Below are positions 5,856 to 13,465 of a stretch of 16,376 bases of DNA, piece after piece. The position numbers were made by a program, and so were the translations under genes. Each line of letters begins with the position of its first letter. The first letter of the stretch is position 1. The stretch comes from JACQAI01 sp035507915 (GTDB lineage: Bacteria > Pseudomonadota > Alphaproteobacteria > Elsterales > Elsteraceae): contig DATJNS010000563.1 of assembly GCA_035507915.1 (NCBI GenBank), positions 1 to 16,376 on the forward strand. Reading direction: 5' to 3'. Under the pieces are notes generated by a model. The model did no database searches. It saw only the letters and a program-made list of their open reading frames with translations, and had not been told where the DNA came from.

Positions 5856-8729
5856 TCAGTCGAGCTCGGCAAGCAGGCGCGCCGCTCTCTTCAGATCCGC
5901 GGTATCGAACCCCTCGGAGAAGCGCGAATGGATCGCTGACAAAAGTGAAAGCCCGTCTCGCCTTCGTCCATCCTCACGCAGGAGTTCAGCCAGGCTGATG
6001 GCCGCGCGCAACTGCCAGGAAAGCGCCTGATGCCGGTCAGCGCATTCGAAGGAGGCGAGGAACTGCTGCTCGGCCTGGAGGCGTGCCTCGGCGGAGCCAA
6101 CCTGACGCAGGAGTTCGCCCTTCACGCGGAGCAGCTCGGGAAGACACCACTGTTCCCCGGTCGCTTCCGTCCGCGCCAGCGCCTGTTCGATTGTGACAAG
6201 ACCTTCTTCCGTCGCTCGGGAATCAGCCAGGCCTTCCGCCAGCCCGAGCAGATACGGCGTGTGATATTGGATGAAGCCGCCTTGGCTGAGGCCGCTTCCC
6301 GCGGCGCGGAGCGAAGCGAGGCCGCGGTCGACATCGCCTCGCCTGATGCGCGCGATTCCCTCGAAGCACCTTCCGTATGCGTGCCATACGCCAAGCGAGA
6401 ATCGGACCGATTGCTCAATCAGCAGAGCCGTGAAACGTTCTGCCAGAGCGAGGTCGCCGGCCAGGAAAGCGACCGGACAGGCCGCCTGCGCCAGCATGTT
6501 GCACAGCGTCTGAGCGTGCCCCAGGGCAACAGCTTCGACCACCGCCTCCTCGGCCATCCGCGTCGCCTGGTCGGGATAACCCTGGAGCCAGAGCAGCGGA
6601 ACGAGTACCCGCCGTGCCGTGACTATCTGATCGTTCTGATAGCGTATAATGTGCGAACTGTGCGGCGGCCGCGTGTAGCTCTTCAGCATGCGCTCGATAT
6701 ACGTCCGCGCTCCGTCCTGGTCGCCAAGCAGATGCAGTGCCGTGCCGATCAGCCGGTCACCGATCAGCCGATCCGCTGGGTCGCGCGCGATCTCGCCGAA
6801 TCGGCGGGCGAAATCGAGTAAGGCGCGGATTTCTCCCCGGTTGAAGCTGTCGGCGAATTGCCCCCATATTCCGCGCAGCTGATAATCGCGATCGCCGAGC
6901 TGTTCCGCCAGCGCGAGCGTCTCAGTCCAGTCGATGACCGCCTCCGCCACTGCGTCGGAAGTGTACATACGCGCTAGATTTCGCGCCGTCGAAAGCCGCA
7001 AGCGCAGTCGCGCGTTGTCGTTCGTCGGGGAACCGACATGAGAAAAGGCCGCCTCGATCCGTTGCACGCACTCCCGCATCAGGGAGAGCTGCAACCAGAG
7101 TGGCACCGCGTCCACCGTCAGCGCGAGCCCGAGGGCCACGTCGCCTTCCGGGGAAAACGCCCAATCGAGCGCCGCCCGAAGATCGTCGAGCCGGTCGCCG
7201 TACGCGGCGAGCCACTTAATGGTCGGCGCTGTCTCCCATTCGCTGCGCGCACGCGCAAACAGATCGCGGTGATAGTGCGCATGGCGCCGTCGCGTCGCCT
7301 CCAGCTCGCCGCTTTCCGTCAGCCGCTCGAACGCGTAAAGACGCGTGCTGATGAGCAACCGGTATCGCGGTGTCACGCCGCTTAGGTTGGCAGCGACCAG
7401 TGATTTGTCGATGAGGTTCGCGAGCGAGTCGACCGTTAAGGCGCTACGTTCATTACCGGTGACCGCGGTCGCACCATCCAGATCGAAGCTGCCCATGAAA
7501 ACAGAAAGCCGCCGTAACGTGGCGCTCTCTGCCGGGGACAGCAGCCGGTAGCTCCAGTCCAACGCGGCGGCAAGCTTGCGATGGCGCGGCGTTGCCGTGC
7601 GCCGACCATTGGTCAACAGCCCGAGGTGATGGTCGAGTCGAGCCGCAAGTTCTCGCACGCCGAACCCTTCCACGCGGCTGGCGGCCAGTTCGATGGCGAG
7701 GGCGATGCCATCGAGGCGTCTGCAGATATCCGCAACGATCGATGCATCCGCGTCGCTGAGTTCAAAGCCTCCCATACTGGCGGAGGCGCGGTCGATGAAC
7801 AGTTCGACGCCGCTGTAGCTCATGATCTGCGCGGCTCCAAGCCTTTCCGAGTCCAGAGGTGTTTCCAACGGCGGCACCCGGTACACGCGCTCGCCCTCGC
7901 CGCGCAGACGTTCGCGGCTCGTAGCTAGGATATGGGTGCGAGGCGCTCTGCGGTGGATGCATTCCGTGATCTCGGCGGCGATCTCGATTACGTGTTCGCA
8001 GTTATCCAGCACCAGCAGCACATGCCGGTCCTCCAGGAACGCGATCAGCGACGCGATTTCATTCGCGGAAGAAATCGGCAGACCAAGTGAGGCCGCGAGG
8101 GCGCTTGGTACCAGACCGGGATCAGTCACCGGCGCCAGGTCGACGAAGTAGGCGCCATTCGCATAAGTGGGCGCCACTTCGCGAGCGACGGCCAGAGCGA
8201 CCGTCGTTTTGCCGATGCCGGCTGGTCCCACGAGCGTGATGAAACGATGGCGCGCTAGCTGCGCTGACAGAGTCGCGACGAGTGGCGTGCGTCCGATGAT
8301 CCTTGTCAGCGGAAGCGGGAGGTTGCCCTCCGCAGCTGGGGCGGGCGGGTGGCTCGCCCCGGTTGACGCAACTGCCCGTTCTATTGAAGCAATGAAACAG
8401 TAGCCGCGCCCAGGGACCGTCACGATATAACGCTTTCCCTCTCGACCGTCCCCAAGAGCGCGACGGATTCCGGCGATGTGCACGCGCAAATTGCTTTCGC
8501 CGACGAAAGTTCCGGGCCAGGCTGCGGCGATCAGTTCCTCCTTGTTTACCGACTCACCGGCTCGATCGAGCAGTACCTTGAGAATCGCGAACGCGCGCGA
8601 CCCGAGAGGGATTCGCCTTTCGCCCTCCAATAGCATGCGAGACGCTGGTATCAGGCGAAACCGTCCAAACACCACCGAGGACGGGGCAGCGATTATCTGA
8701 TGAGCCGCCATTCCGCAATGCTGCCGCAT
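5856..8729 (-). CDS. Winged-helix / STAND NTPase / TPR-like transcriptional regulator, copy 1
   Basis: Large signal-responsive regulator, 957 aa from the ATG at 8729. An OmpR/PhoB-type winged helix occupies about 20-116, ending in the wing signature YIVTVPGRGYCFI. It is followed by a STAND/NB-ARC-type NTPase: Walker A GPAGIGKTT (168-176), Walker B LLVLDN (238-243) and the TSR arginine motif (270-272). The remaining ~550 residues are Ala/Leu/Arg-rich helices typical of TPR-like repeats. By analogy with MalT-like proteins, ligand sensing by the repeats would drive nucleotide exchange and DNA binding. The usual GxP motif reads GIALA (341-345), with the proline lost, whereas copy 2 keeps GIPLA. 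The frame is open to a TTG at 8762; the ATGs at 8729 and 8711 are better matched to copy 2, but none has a clear ribosome-binding site. The target genes are unknown. The divergent NmrA-like gene was the obvious candidate but is now a pseudogene. Confidence 0.9.
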   Translation of the reverse strand: MRQHCGMAAHQIIAAPSSVVFGRFRLIPASRMLLEGERRIPLGSRAFAILKVLLDRAGESVNKEELIAAAWPGTFVGESNLRVHIAGIRRALGDGREGKRYIVTVPGRGYCFIASIERAVASTGASHPPAPAAEGNLPLPLTRIIGRTPLVATLSAQLARHRFITLVGPAGIGKTTVALAVAREVAPTYANGAYFVDLAPVTDPGLVPSALAASLGLPISSANEIASLIAFLEDRHVLLVLDNCEHVIEIAAEITECIHRRAPRTHILATSRERLRGEGERVYRVPPLETPLDSERLGAAQIMSYSGVELFIDRASASMGGFELSDADASIVADICRRLDGIALAIELAASRVEGFGVRELAARLDHHLGLLTNGRRTATPRHRKLAAALDWSYRLLSPAESATLRRLSVFMGSFDLDGATAVTGNERSALTVDSLANLIDKSLVAANLSGVTPRYRLLISTRLYAFERLTESGELEATRRRHAHYHRDLFARARSEWETAPTIKWLAAYGDRLDDLRAALDWAFSPEGDVALGLALTVDAVPLWLQLSLMRECVQRIEAAFSHVGSPTNDNARLRLRLSTARNLARMYTSDAVAEAVIDWTETLALAEQLGDRDYQLRGIWGQFADSFNRGEIRALLDFARRFGEIARDPADRLIGDRLIGTALHLLGDQDGARTYIERMLKSYTRPPHSSHIIRYQNDQIVTARRVLVPLLWLQGYPDQATRMAEEAVVEAVALGHAQTLCNMLAQAACPVAFLAGDLALAERFTALLIEQSVRFSLGVWHAYGRCFEGIARIRRGDVDRGLASLRAAGSGLSQGGFIQYHTPYLLGLAEGLADSRATEEGLVTIEQALARTEATGEQWCLPELLRVKGELLRQVGSAEARLQAEQQFLASFECADRHQALSWQLRAAISLAELLREDGRRRDGLSLLSAIHSRFSEGFDTADLKRAARLLAELD

Positions 8730-8793
8730 TGAGGCATTTATGACTCCCGTTCGCTTGCGCAAATTATGGCCGCGCGACGATGCGACAGTAGGT

Positions 8794-8806
8794 CACCAGG
8801 CTGGTG
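8794..8806. promoter_or_regulatory. 13-bp dyad (candidate operator) upstream of regulator copy 1
   Basis: CACCAG-G-CTGGTG is a perfect 6-bp inverted repeat around one central base. It lies about 65-80 nt upstream of the regulator start, in the intergenic region shared with the divergent NmrA remnant. This is a plausible site for a dimeric DNA-binding protein such as the winged-helix regulator itself. A dyad of this size can occur by chance, and no binding partner is shown. Confidence 0.3.
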
Positions 8807-9015
8807 CCGCGGTCAAGGTGGGCAAGCCACTCTTGCTCTCATCAACGCAGCGCTTGAGCTAACTTTCAAGCTCGACTCTTCCAGAGACATGCGAAGGCAC
8901 CATCCATGCCGAGCGGGAGGAAAAGCGGACGTTCGGCCAAGCGACCTGTCATAGACAAACTGAAGCGGACGGTCGCTCGCTTCCGAACGCCGACGACACC
9001 GATGCATCAAGCACT

Positions 9016-9044
9016 TTGCAGTAAACCATCTCCCTCCCTACATT
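9016..9044 (+). promoter_or_regulatory. Candidate sigma-70-type promoter for the NmrA remnant
   Basis: TTGCAG (9016-9021) and TACATT (9039-9044) are separated by exactly 17 nt. They stand 35 nt before the remnant's ATG, which has a strong ribosome-binding site (GGAGGGAG). Position and spacing fit a housekeeping promoter, but each hexamer deviates from consensus, so this is tentative. Confidence 0.35.
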
Positions 9045-9078
9045 CTTCCAAATCGGAAACGTCGATCGGAGGGAGCCC

Positions 9079-9339
9079 ATGGCGAGCTACGACCGCAATC
9101 GACGCATCGCCATAGCGGGCGTCGCGTCGGCTTGGCCCTGATCAACCTCATCGCTTCCGCCCCGGTCGATATCATCGTGCTAACCCAGCGGACCCGACGT
9201 GGTTCAACTGCTTAGGGGTGTCAGCATCACCGCGATCGATTTCGATCGGCCACGTACGCTGCAGGAGGCACTCAGCGGTATCGATCGGCTGTTCGTTTCG
9301 CATGGCGCATCGCCACATCTATTTACGGCTATCGGGTAA
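9079..9339 (+). pseudogene. NmrA-like NAD(P)-binding oxidoreductase remnant
   Basis: A strong ribosome-binding site (GGAGGGAG) precedes an ATG that opens with MASYDRNRRIAIAGVAS, a Rossmann-fold first strand, then hits TGA at 9139. The family-like sequence continues in the next frame as LALINLIASAPVDIIVLTQR (from 9132, stop TAG near 9212). It returns to the first frame as GVSITAIDFDRPRTLQEAL and SGIDRLFVSHGAS, ending in TAA at 9337. Strand-helix-strand order and the phrase 'ITAIDFDRP..LQEALSGIDRLFV' match NmrA/isoflavone-reductase-like proteins. The gene therefore has two frame disruptions and stops after about 90 residues of a protein normally nearer 280-300. It is divergent from regulator copy 1 and was probably its neighbour-target. 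Family assignment is from memory of motifs. Confidence 0.65.
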
Positions 9340-9441
9340 ATTCGGAAGCCACGATTCCAGCTCCTGGGATGAAGATCAATGGATAGTCCGGAAGCGGTGG
9401 AGCATGGATCCGCGACTGCAGTAAGCTCGCGCGAGTGCTGG

Positions 9442-12285
9442 TCAATCAACCGGCAGCGCATCGAGCAAGGCTCGCGCAGCGAGCAGGTCGGTGGTCCGGA
9501 AGCCTTCGGTGAACTTGGCGTAGACCGGCGCGAGAATGCGCCGGGCGTCGTGTTGACGTCTCTGCTGGATCCGCAAACGCGCGAAGCTGAGCGCGCCGCG
9601 CAGCTCCCAGAACAGAGCGCCTTGTTCGCGCGCGAGTCCGAGCGCGGCGCTGAAGCAATCTTCGGCCGCCGCCGACCGGTCCGCGGGATAGCGGGCGAGC
9701 AGCTCTCCCTTGATGCGCAGGAGTTCGGCTAGATACCAGCCCTCGTCGCGTGCTTTGCACCGGGTCAACGCCGCGTCGGCGATGGTGAGACCCTCGGCGG
9801 TCTCGCCCGTCTCGCCGAGGAACGCCGCAAGTGCGCCCAACGGCAGCAGGAATCGCGGTAGGAACGCCGCCTCGCCAGCCTCCGCGAGTCCGCCACGCAA
9901 GCGCCGTAACCCGGTCGTGAAATCGCCGCGCTTCGCCATGACGATGCCGTCGAAGCAACGTGCCCATATCTGCCACAAGCGCAACGGGTGGCGCTCCGTG
10001 TGGTCGAGCAGCATGGTTCCGTAGCGGGCGGCAGCGTCAACGTCGCCGGCCAGGAAGGCGATGGGACATGCGGCCTGTCCGAGCACGCTGCAGAACGTCA
10101 GTGCGTGGTCGATGGCACGCCCTTCCTCGATGTTCCGCTCGACGACGTGGAGCGCCTGGTCAGCCAAGCCCTGCAGCCACAGGATCCGCGCTTGAAAATA
10201 GTGCGTCGACACCCTGAGGTCGAAGCGAAAGCGGAGGATCTGCGCCTGCTGCGTCGCGGTCGAGAGTCGCGCGATCACCTGGTCGATGTGCTGGCGCGCA
10301 TTGCTCTGCTCGCCCAGATAGTGCAGCGTCGTCGCCAGGAGGCGATCGGCCATCATCAGATCAACGACGTCGTTGGAGCCTTCCGCCAGGCCGGCGAAAC
10401 GTCGAGCGAAGTCCAGCGCACGGCGAAATTCGCCGTTGTTGAATTGATCGATGCACAGGCTCCAGAGCGCGCGCAGCCGGTAATTCCGATCACCGAGCCG
10501 ATCGGCGAGCTCGAGGGTGGTCGTCCACGCCGCCCCCGCCTCTCGGGCCCGGCCGACGCCGTACATCAGCGACCATCCGAGCGCCGCTGAGAGCTGCATG
10601 CGCGGGCGCGCCGTCATGTCGTCATCGCCAAGGCTTGCCAGCGCGCGCTCGGCGCGCTCGCGGCACTCGCTCAGCAGCGATCGCTGGATCCAAAGCGACA
10701 CGGCGGCGACCGTCAGCGCGACGCCGATCTCCGGGTCGCCGACCGGCGAGAAGGCCCAGTCGATGCCGGCGCGCACATTGTCGATGTGATGCCCATAGCG
10801 GGCCAGCCATTCGGCTTGCGGCGTCGTCTCGCTCTCCGTGTCCGCGTTCGCCAAGAGATCGCGATAGTATTCGGCGTGTCGGCGCGCGGCTTCGCGGTGC
10901 TCGCCGCCATCGCGCAGCTTCTCGACGGCATAGAGGCGAGTGCTGTCTAGCAGGCGGTATTGCGCGGGCTCGCCACTGAGATCGGCGACGATCAGCGACT
11001 TCGCGACCAGGTTGGCGATGTGGTCGACGACCAGCGTTGCAGGGAAGTCGCCGGCCACGGCCATCGCTGCATCCAGCGAGAAATCGCCAGCGAAGACGGC
11101 CATGCGCCGCAAGATCGCCGCCTCGGTCTCCGACAACAGGTCGTAGCTCCAATCGAGCGCAGCGCGCAGGGTTTGGTGGCGCGGGACCGCCGTACGCCGC
11201 CCCCCCGTCAATAGTCCGAAACGATCGCCGAGGTGCTCAGCGACTTGCCGGAGGCCGAGCGCCGCGGCGCGAACCGCCGCCAGTTCGATGGCGAGCGGAA
11301 TGCCGTCGAGCCGACGGCAGATCTCGATGACCGTCGCGACGTCATCGTTTTCCAGCGCGAACTCGTCCATGCTCGCCAAGGCCCGCTCGCTGAACAGCTG
11401 GACCGCGGGAAAGGCCAACGCCTCCGCCGCGCTGAGCGCGGTCGCCGGCGGCGGCACCGCGAGCGAGGGCAGGCGCTGGACCCATTCCCCGTCGGCCCGC
11501 AATGGCTCGCGGCTGGTCGCGATGATGTGGACCCCCGGCGCGGCCTTCAGCAGCCTTACCGCCAACTCCGCGGCGCCGTCGACCACCTGCTCGCAATTGT
11601 CGAGCACGATCAGGGTTTGCCGGTCGCGCAGGTTGGCGACCAGTGACGACAGGTCATCCGAGCCGAACGAGGCGTGACGCAGAACCGAGGTGACGGCACC
11701 GACGACATGTCGGCTGTCCGACAGCGCGCTCAGGGCGACGAACCACACCCCGTCGGCGTACGCGCGCGCCAGCGCGTCGGCGATCGCAACGGCGACCGTC
11801 GTCTTGCCGATGCCCCCGGGGCCGACGATGGTGAGGAAGCGCCGTTTCTGCAGCTGGGTGGTCAAGGTCGATATGATGTCGGCGCGACCGATGACACTGG
11901 TGAGTGAGGTGGGTGCGTTGGTGTCGACATGCTCGTCGCTCGCCTTGGGTACCGACGGCTGGGCGCCGTCGCGCGACACCGGCGCAACAAAACTGTAGCC
12001 GCGCCCAGGAACATTCGTGATGTAGCGAAGCCCGGCGCGGCCGTCCCCCAAGACCCGCCGCAAGGCCGCGATATGGACGCGCAGGCTGCCTTCCTCGACG
12101 TGGAGGTTGGGCCAGACCTGCGCGAGGAGCTCGTCGTTGGCAACGACCTCGCCGGCACGCTGCACCAACACGAACAGGAGATCGAGCGACCGGCTGCCGA
12201 GCCGGACCGGCTTGCCGTCGTGGAGCAACACGCGCTGCGCCCGAATCAGCTGAAACGGTCCGAAGATAAAGCTTGGGTCAGCCAC
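9442..12285 (-). CDS. Winged-helix / STAND NTPase / TPR-like transcriptional regulator, copy 2
   Basis: Paralogue of the regulator at 5856-8729 with the same layout in 947 aa. The OmpR-type winged helix lies at about 7-102 (LRVHIAALRRVLGDGR; wing VPGRGYSFV). The NTPase has Walker A GPGGIGKTT (155-163), Walker B LIVLDN (225-230), TSRE (257-260) and an intact GIPLAIEL motif (328-335). About 540 residues of TPR-like helices follow. The start is GTG at 12285, preceded by GAAGGA at about 10 nt spacing. Similarity between the copies is visible along their whole length, with short identical stretches such as LRVHIA and VPGRGY, so they are an old tandem duplication rather than a recent one. The sensory repeats are less alike than the DNA-binding end, suggesting different ligands. 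The hydrolase gene upstream on the same strand may be functionally linked. The ligand and regulon are unknown. Confidence 0.93.
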   Translation of the reverse strand: MADPSFIFGPFQLIRAQRVLLHDGKPVRLGSRSLDLLFVLVQRAGEVVANDELLAQVWPNLHVEEGSLRVHIAALRRVLGDGRAGLRYITNVPGRGYSFVAPVSRDGAQPSVPKASDEHVDTNAPTSLTSVIGRADIISTLTTQLQKRRFLTIVGPGGIGKTTVAVAIADALARAYADGVWFVALSALSDSRHVVGAVTSVLRHASFGSDDLSSLVANLRDRQTLIVLDNCEQVVDGAAELAVRLLKAAPGVHIIATSREPLRADGEWVQRLPSLAVPPPATALSAAEALAFPAVQLFSERALASMDEFALENDDVATVIEICRRLDGIPLAIELAAVRAAALGLRQVAEHLGDRFGLLTGGRRTAVPRHQTLRAALDWSYDLLSETEAAILRRMAVFAGDFSLDAAMAVAGDFPATLVVDHIANLVAKSLIVADLSGEPAQYRLLDSTRLYAVEKLRDGGEHREAARRHAEYYRDLLANADTESETTPQAEWLARYGHHIDNVRAGIDWAFSPVGDPEIGVALTVAAVSLWIQRSLLSECRERAERALASLGDDDMTARPRMQLSAALGWSLMYGVGRAREAGAAWTTTLELADRLGDRNYRLRALWSLCIDQFNNGEFRRALDFARRFAGLAEGSNDVVDLMMADRLLATTLHYLGEQSNARQHIDQVIARLSTATQQAQILRFRFDLRVSTHYFQARILWLQGLADQALHVVERNIEEGRAIDHALTFCSVLGQAACPIAFLAGDVDAAARYGTMLLDHTERHPLRLWQIWARCFDGIVMAKRGDFTTGLRRLRGGLAEAGEAAFLPRFLLPLGALAAFLGETGETAEGLTIADAALTRCKARDEGWYLAELLRIKGELLARYPADRSAAAEDCFSAALGLAREQGALFWELRGALSFARLRIQQRRQHDARRILAPVYAKFTEGFRTTDLLAARALLDALPVD

Positions 12286-12377
12286 AGGAATCTAGTCCTT
12301 CGCGCGGACGCGCGATCAGCCCTGCAACATCCCACGATACCATGGTGCGAAAACCGGCTCATCTCGGATCAGGCGGA

Positions 12378-12393
12378 CACCGTTGGTACGGTG
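12378..12393. promoter_or_regulatory. 16-bp dyad (candidate operator) upstream of regulator copy 2
   Basis: CACCGT-TGGT-ACGGTG has perfect 6-bp arms and a 4-nt centre. It lies about 93 nt before the GTG of regulator copy 2, between that gene and the hydrolase, where a promoter for the regulator would be expected. It shares outer CACC...GGTG with the dyad in front of copy 1, but arm sequence and spacing differ. No protein is shown to bind. Confidence 0.3.
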
Positions 12394-12478
12394 ACCCTCG
12401 AGCGGACGCCGCCAGGGCCGGTCATCACGGCGACCGACAGGTGGGCCGGCTGGACCTCCTTCGGGTGGCTGCGGCCCG

Positions 12479-12502
12479 GTGCTTTACGGCGTGCTTTACG
12501 TC
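12479..12502. repeat. 12-nt tandem repeat at the end of the hydrolase gene
   Basis: GTGCTTTACGGC is followed directly by GTGCTTTACGTC, differing at one base, and then by the partial copy GTGCTCAG. The hydrolase stop codon (TAA, minus strand, 12496-12498) lies in the second unit and the first unit repeats the same TAA. This is probably a small slippage duplication after the stop, with no coding effect. Confidence 0.6.
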
Positions 12503-13116
12503 GTGCTCAGTATTGCGACGATCTCCGCCGTGGTCAGGACCGCATGCGCAAACGGCCACGCCGAATCACCGACCGCGGTCTTGACGTCGAGCGCGACCGT
12601 GGCATCGCTCACCAGGGTCACGTGATAGCCGAGCTCGGCGCCATAGCGGGCCGTCGCCTCCACGCACACGTCCGCCGCCATCCCCACGACGACGATGCTG
12701 TCGAGCCCGTGCTGCTTGAGCTGCAGGTCGAGGTCGGTGTTGAAGAAACCGTTCTGGCCCCAGTGCTCCTGGATGACGACGTCGCCCGGCTGCGGCACGA
12801 GTTCGGGGTGCCAGTCGCCGCCCCAGGTGCCGTCGGCGAACAACGCTTCACGGTCGATCGTGAGCTGCCACGGCGTCGGGTGGCGCCAGCTGTCGAAGTC
12901 GCCCTCGCGCCAGCGCCGGTGGGGCACGAAGAGCACCACAATGCCGGCGCCACGTGCGGTATCAACCAGCGCGCGCAGGTGGCGCAGGAGATCGACCGAT
13001 GCGGCGCCGGCCCGGATCCGCGGCCACAACTTACCGCCGTCGCTCAGAAAGTCGTTGAAAGGGTCGACTAGGAGCAGCCCCGTGCGGCTCGCGGTATATC
13101 GTCTCAGCACCACCAT
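12496..13116 (-). CDS. Isochorismatase-family cysteine hydrolase
   Basis: Cytoplasmic alpha/beta hydrolase of the isochorismatase-like superfamily, 206 aa from the ATG at 13116, which follows GGGAG. The TTG one codon earlier is too close to that ribosome-binding site. The catalytic Asp is in LLLVDPFNDF (Asp18) and the nucleophile is in MAADVCVEATAR (Cys151), followed by the typical ELGYHVTLVSDAT. Where nicotinamidases carry the catalytic Lys, this protein has VIQEHWGQNGFFNTDLD, with Glu117 at that place. I recall the EHWGQ.GF.NTDLD form from a distinct subfamily annotated only as cysteine hydrolase. The C-terminal PFAHAVLTTAEI also fits that subfamily. The substrate is unknown; amide or N-carbamoyl hydrolysis is a general expectation for the superfamily. 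Its neighbour downstream on the same strand is regulator copy 2, 210 nt away. Confidence 0.92.
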   Translation of the reverse strand: MVVLRRYTASRTGLLLVDPFNDFLSDGGKLWPRIRAGAASVDLLRHLRALVDTARGAGIVVLFVPHRRWREGDFDSWRHPTPWQLTIDREALFADGTWGGDWHPELVPQPGDVVIQEHWGQNGFFNTDLDLQLKQHGLDSIVVVGMAADVCVEATARYGAELGYHVTLVSDATVALDVKTAVGDSAWPFAHAVLTTAEIVAILSTT

Positions 13117-13465
13117 CAAACTCCCAAGCGCACTCTGTATCCGGCGCGGCGACGGATGCGGGGAGGGCCTCGTCCAGCCTTCGAGCGGCCAGATTTCGAA
13201 GGGACGGGACGGATCGCCGAAGGCGGAAGCATGAGGCCGACGCGGCGCCGGCGAGAATTAAGAAGTATGAATCGTTGTTACGCCGCCCGTGGTGCGGGCA
13301 GCGCACGGGCTGTTAACTCCTTGAATGTTCGAATTTTTCTGATCTGATGCGGCGCCGCGACGGTCTCATAACGCCAAATAATAAGCCTTAACTCGCCTCT
13401 CACGGCAGGTCGGGACAACATCCTCACCAGCGCGGGGCTACGCCCGATGATCTCGGAGGACGACC
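13117..13465. other. Divergent intergenic region with a hairpin
   Basis: About 350 nt between the leftward hydrolase and the rightward response regulator. It must hold both promoters. A 7-bp perfect inverted repeat GCCCGTG/CACGGGC at 13285-13310 with a 12-nt loop is the most regular element. AT-rich stretches at about 13310-13345 and 13370-13395 are the likeliest places for the rightward promoter, but I cannot assign -35/-10 boxes with confidence. No small gene is convincing. Confidence 0.4.

Noticed and set aside
9204..9461. An 85-codon minus-strand frame overlapping the NmrA remnant
   Set aside because: It overlaps the end of regulator copy 2 and lies antisense to recognisable NmrA-like sequence, with nothing protein-like in it.
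11929..13071. A 380-codon plus-strand open frame
   Set aside because: It runs antisense across the end of regulator copy 2, the intergenic gap and the hydrolase, all with clear family motifs on the minus strand. The translation has no coherent domain.
13285..13310. Hairpin GCCCGTG/CACGGGC as a terminator
   Set aside because: It lies between two divergent gene starts, where no terminator is needed, and has no adjacent T-run. It is kept only as a note in the intergenic entry.
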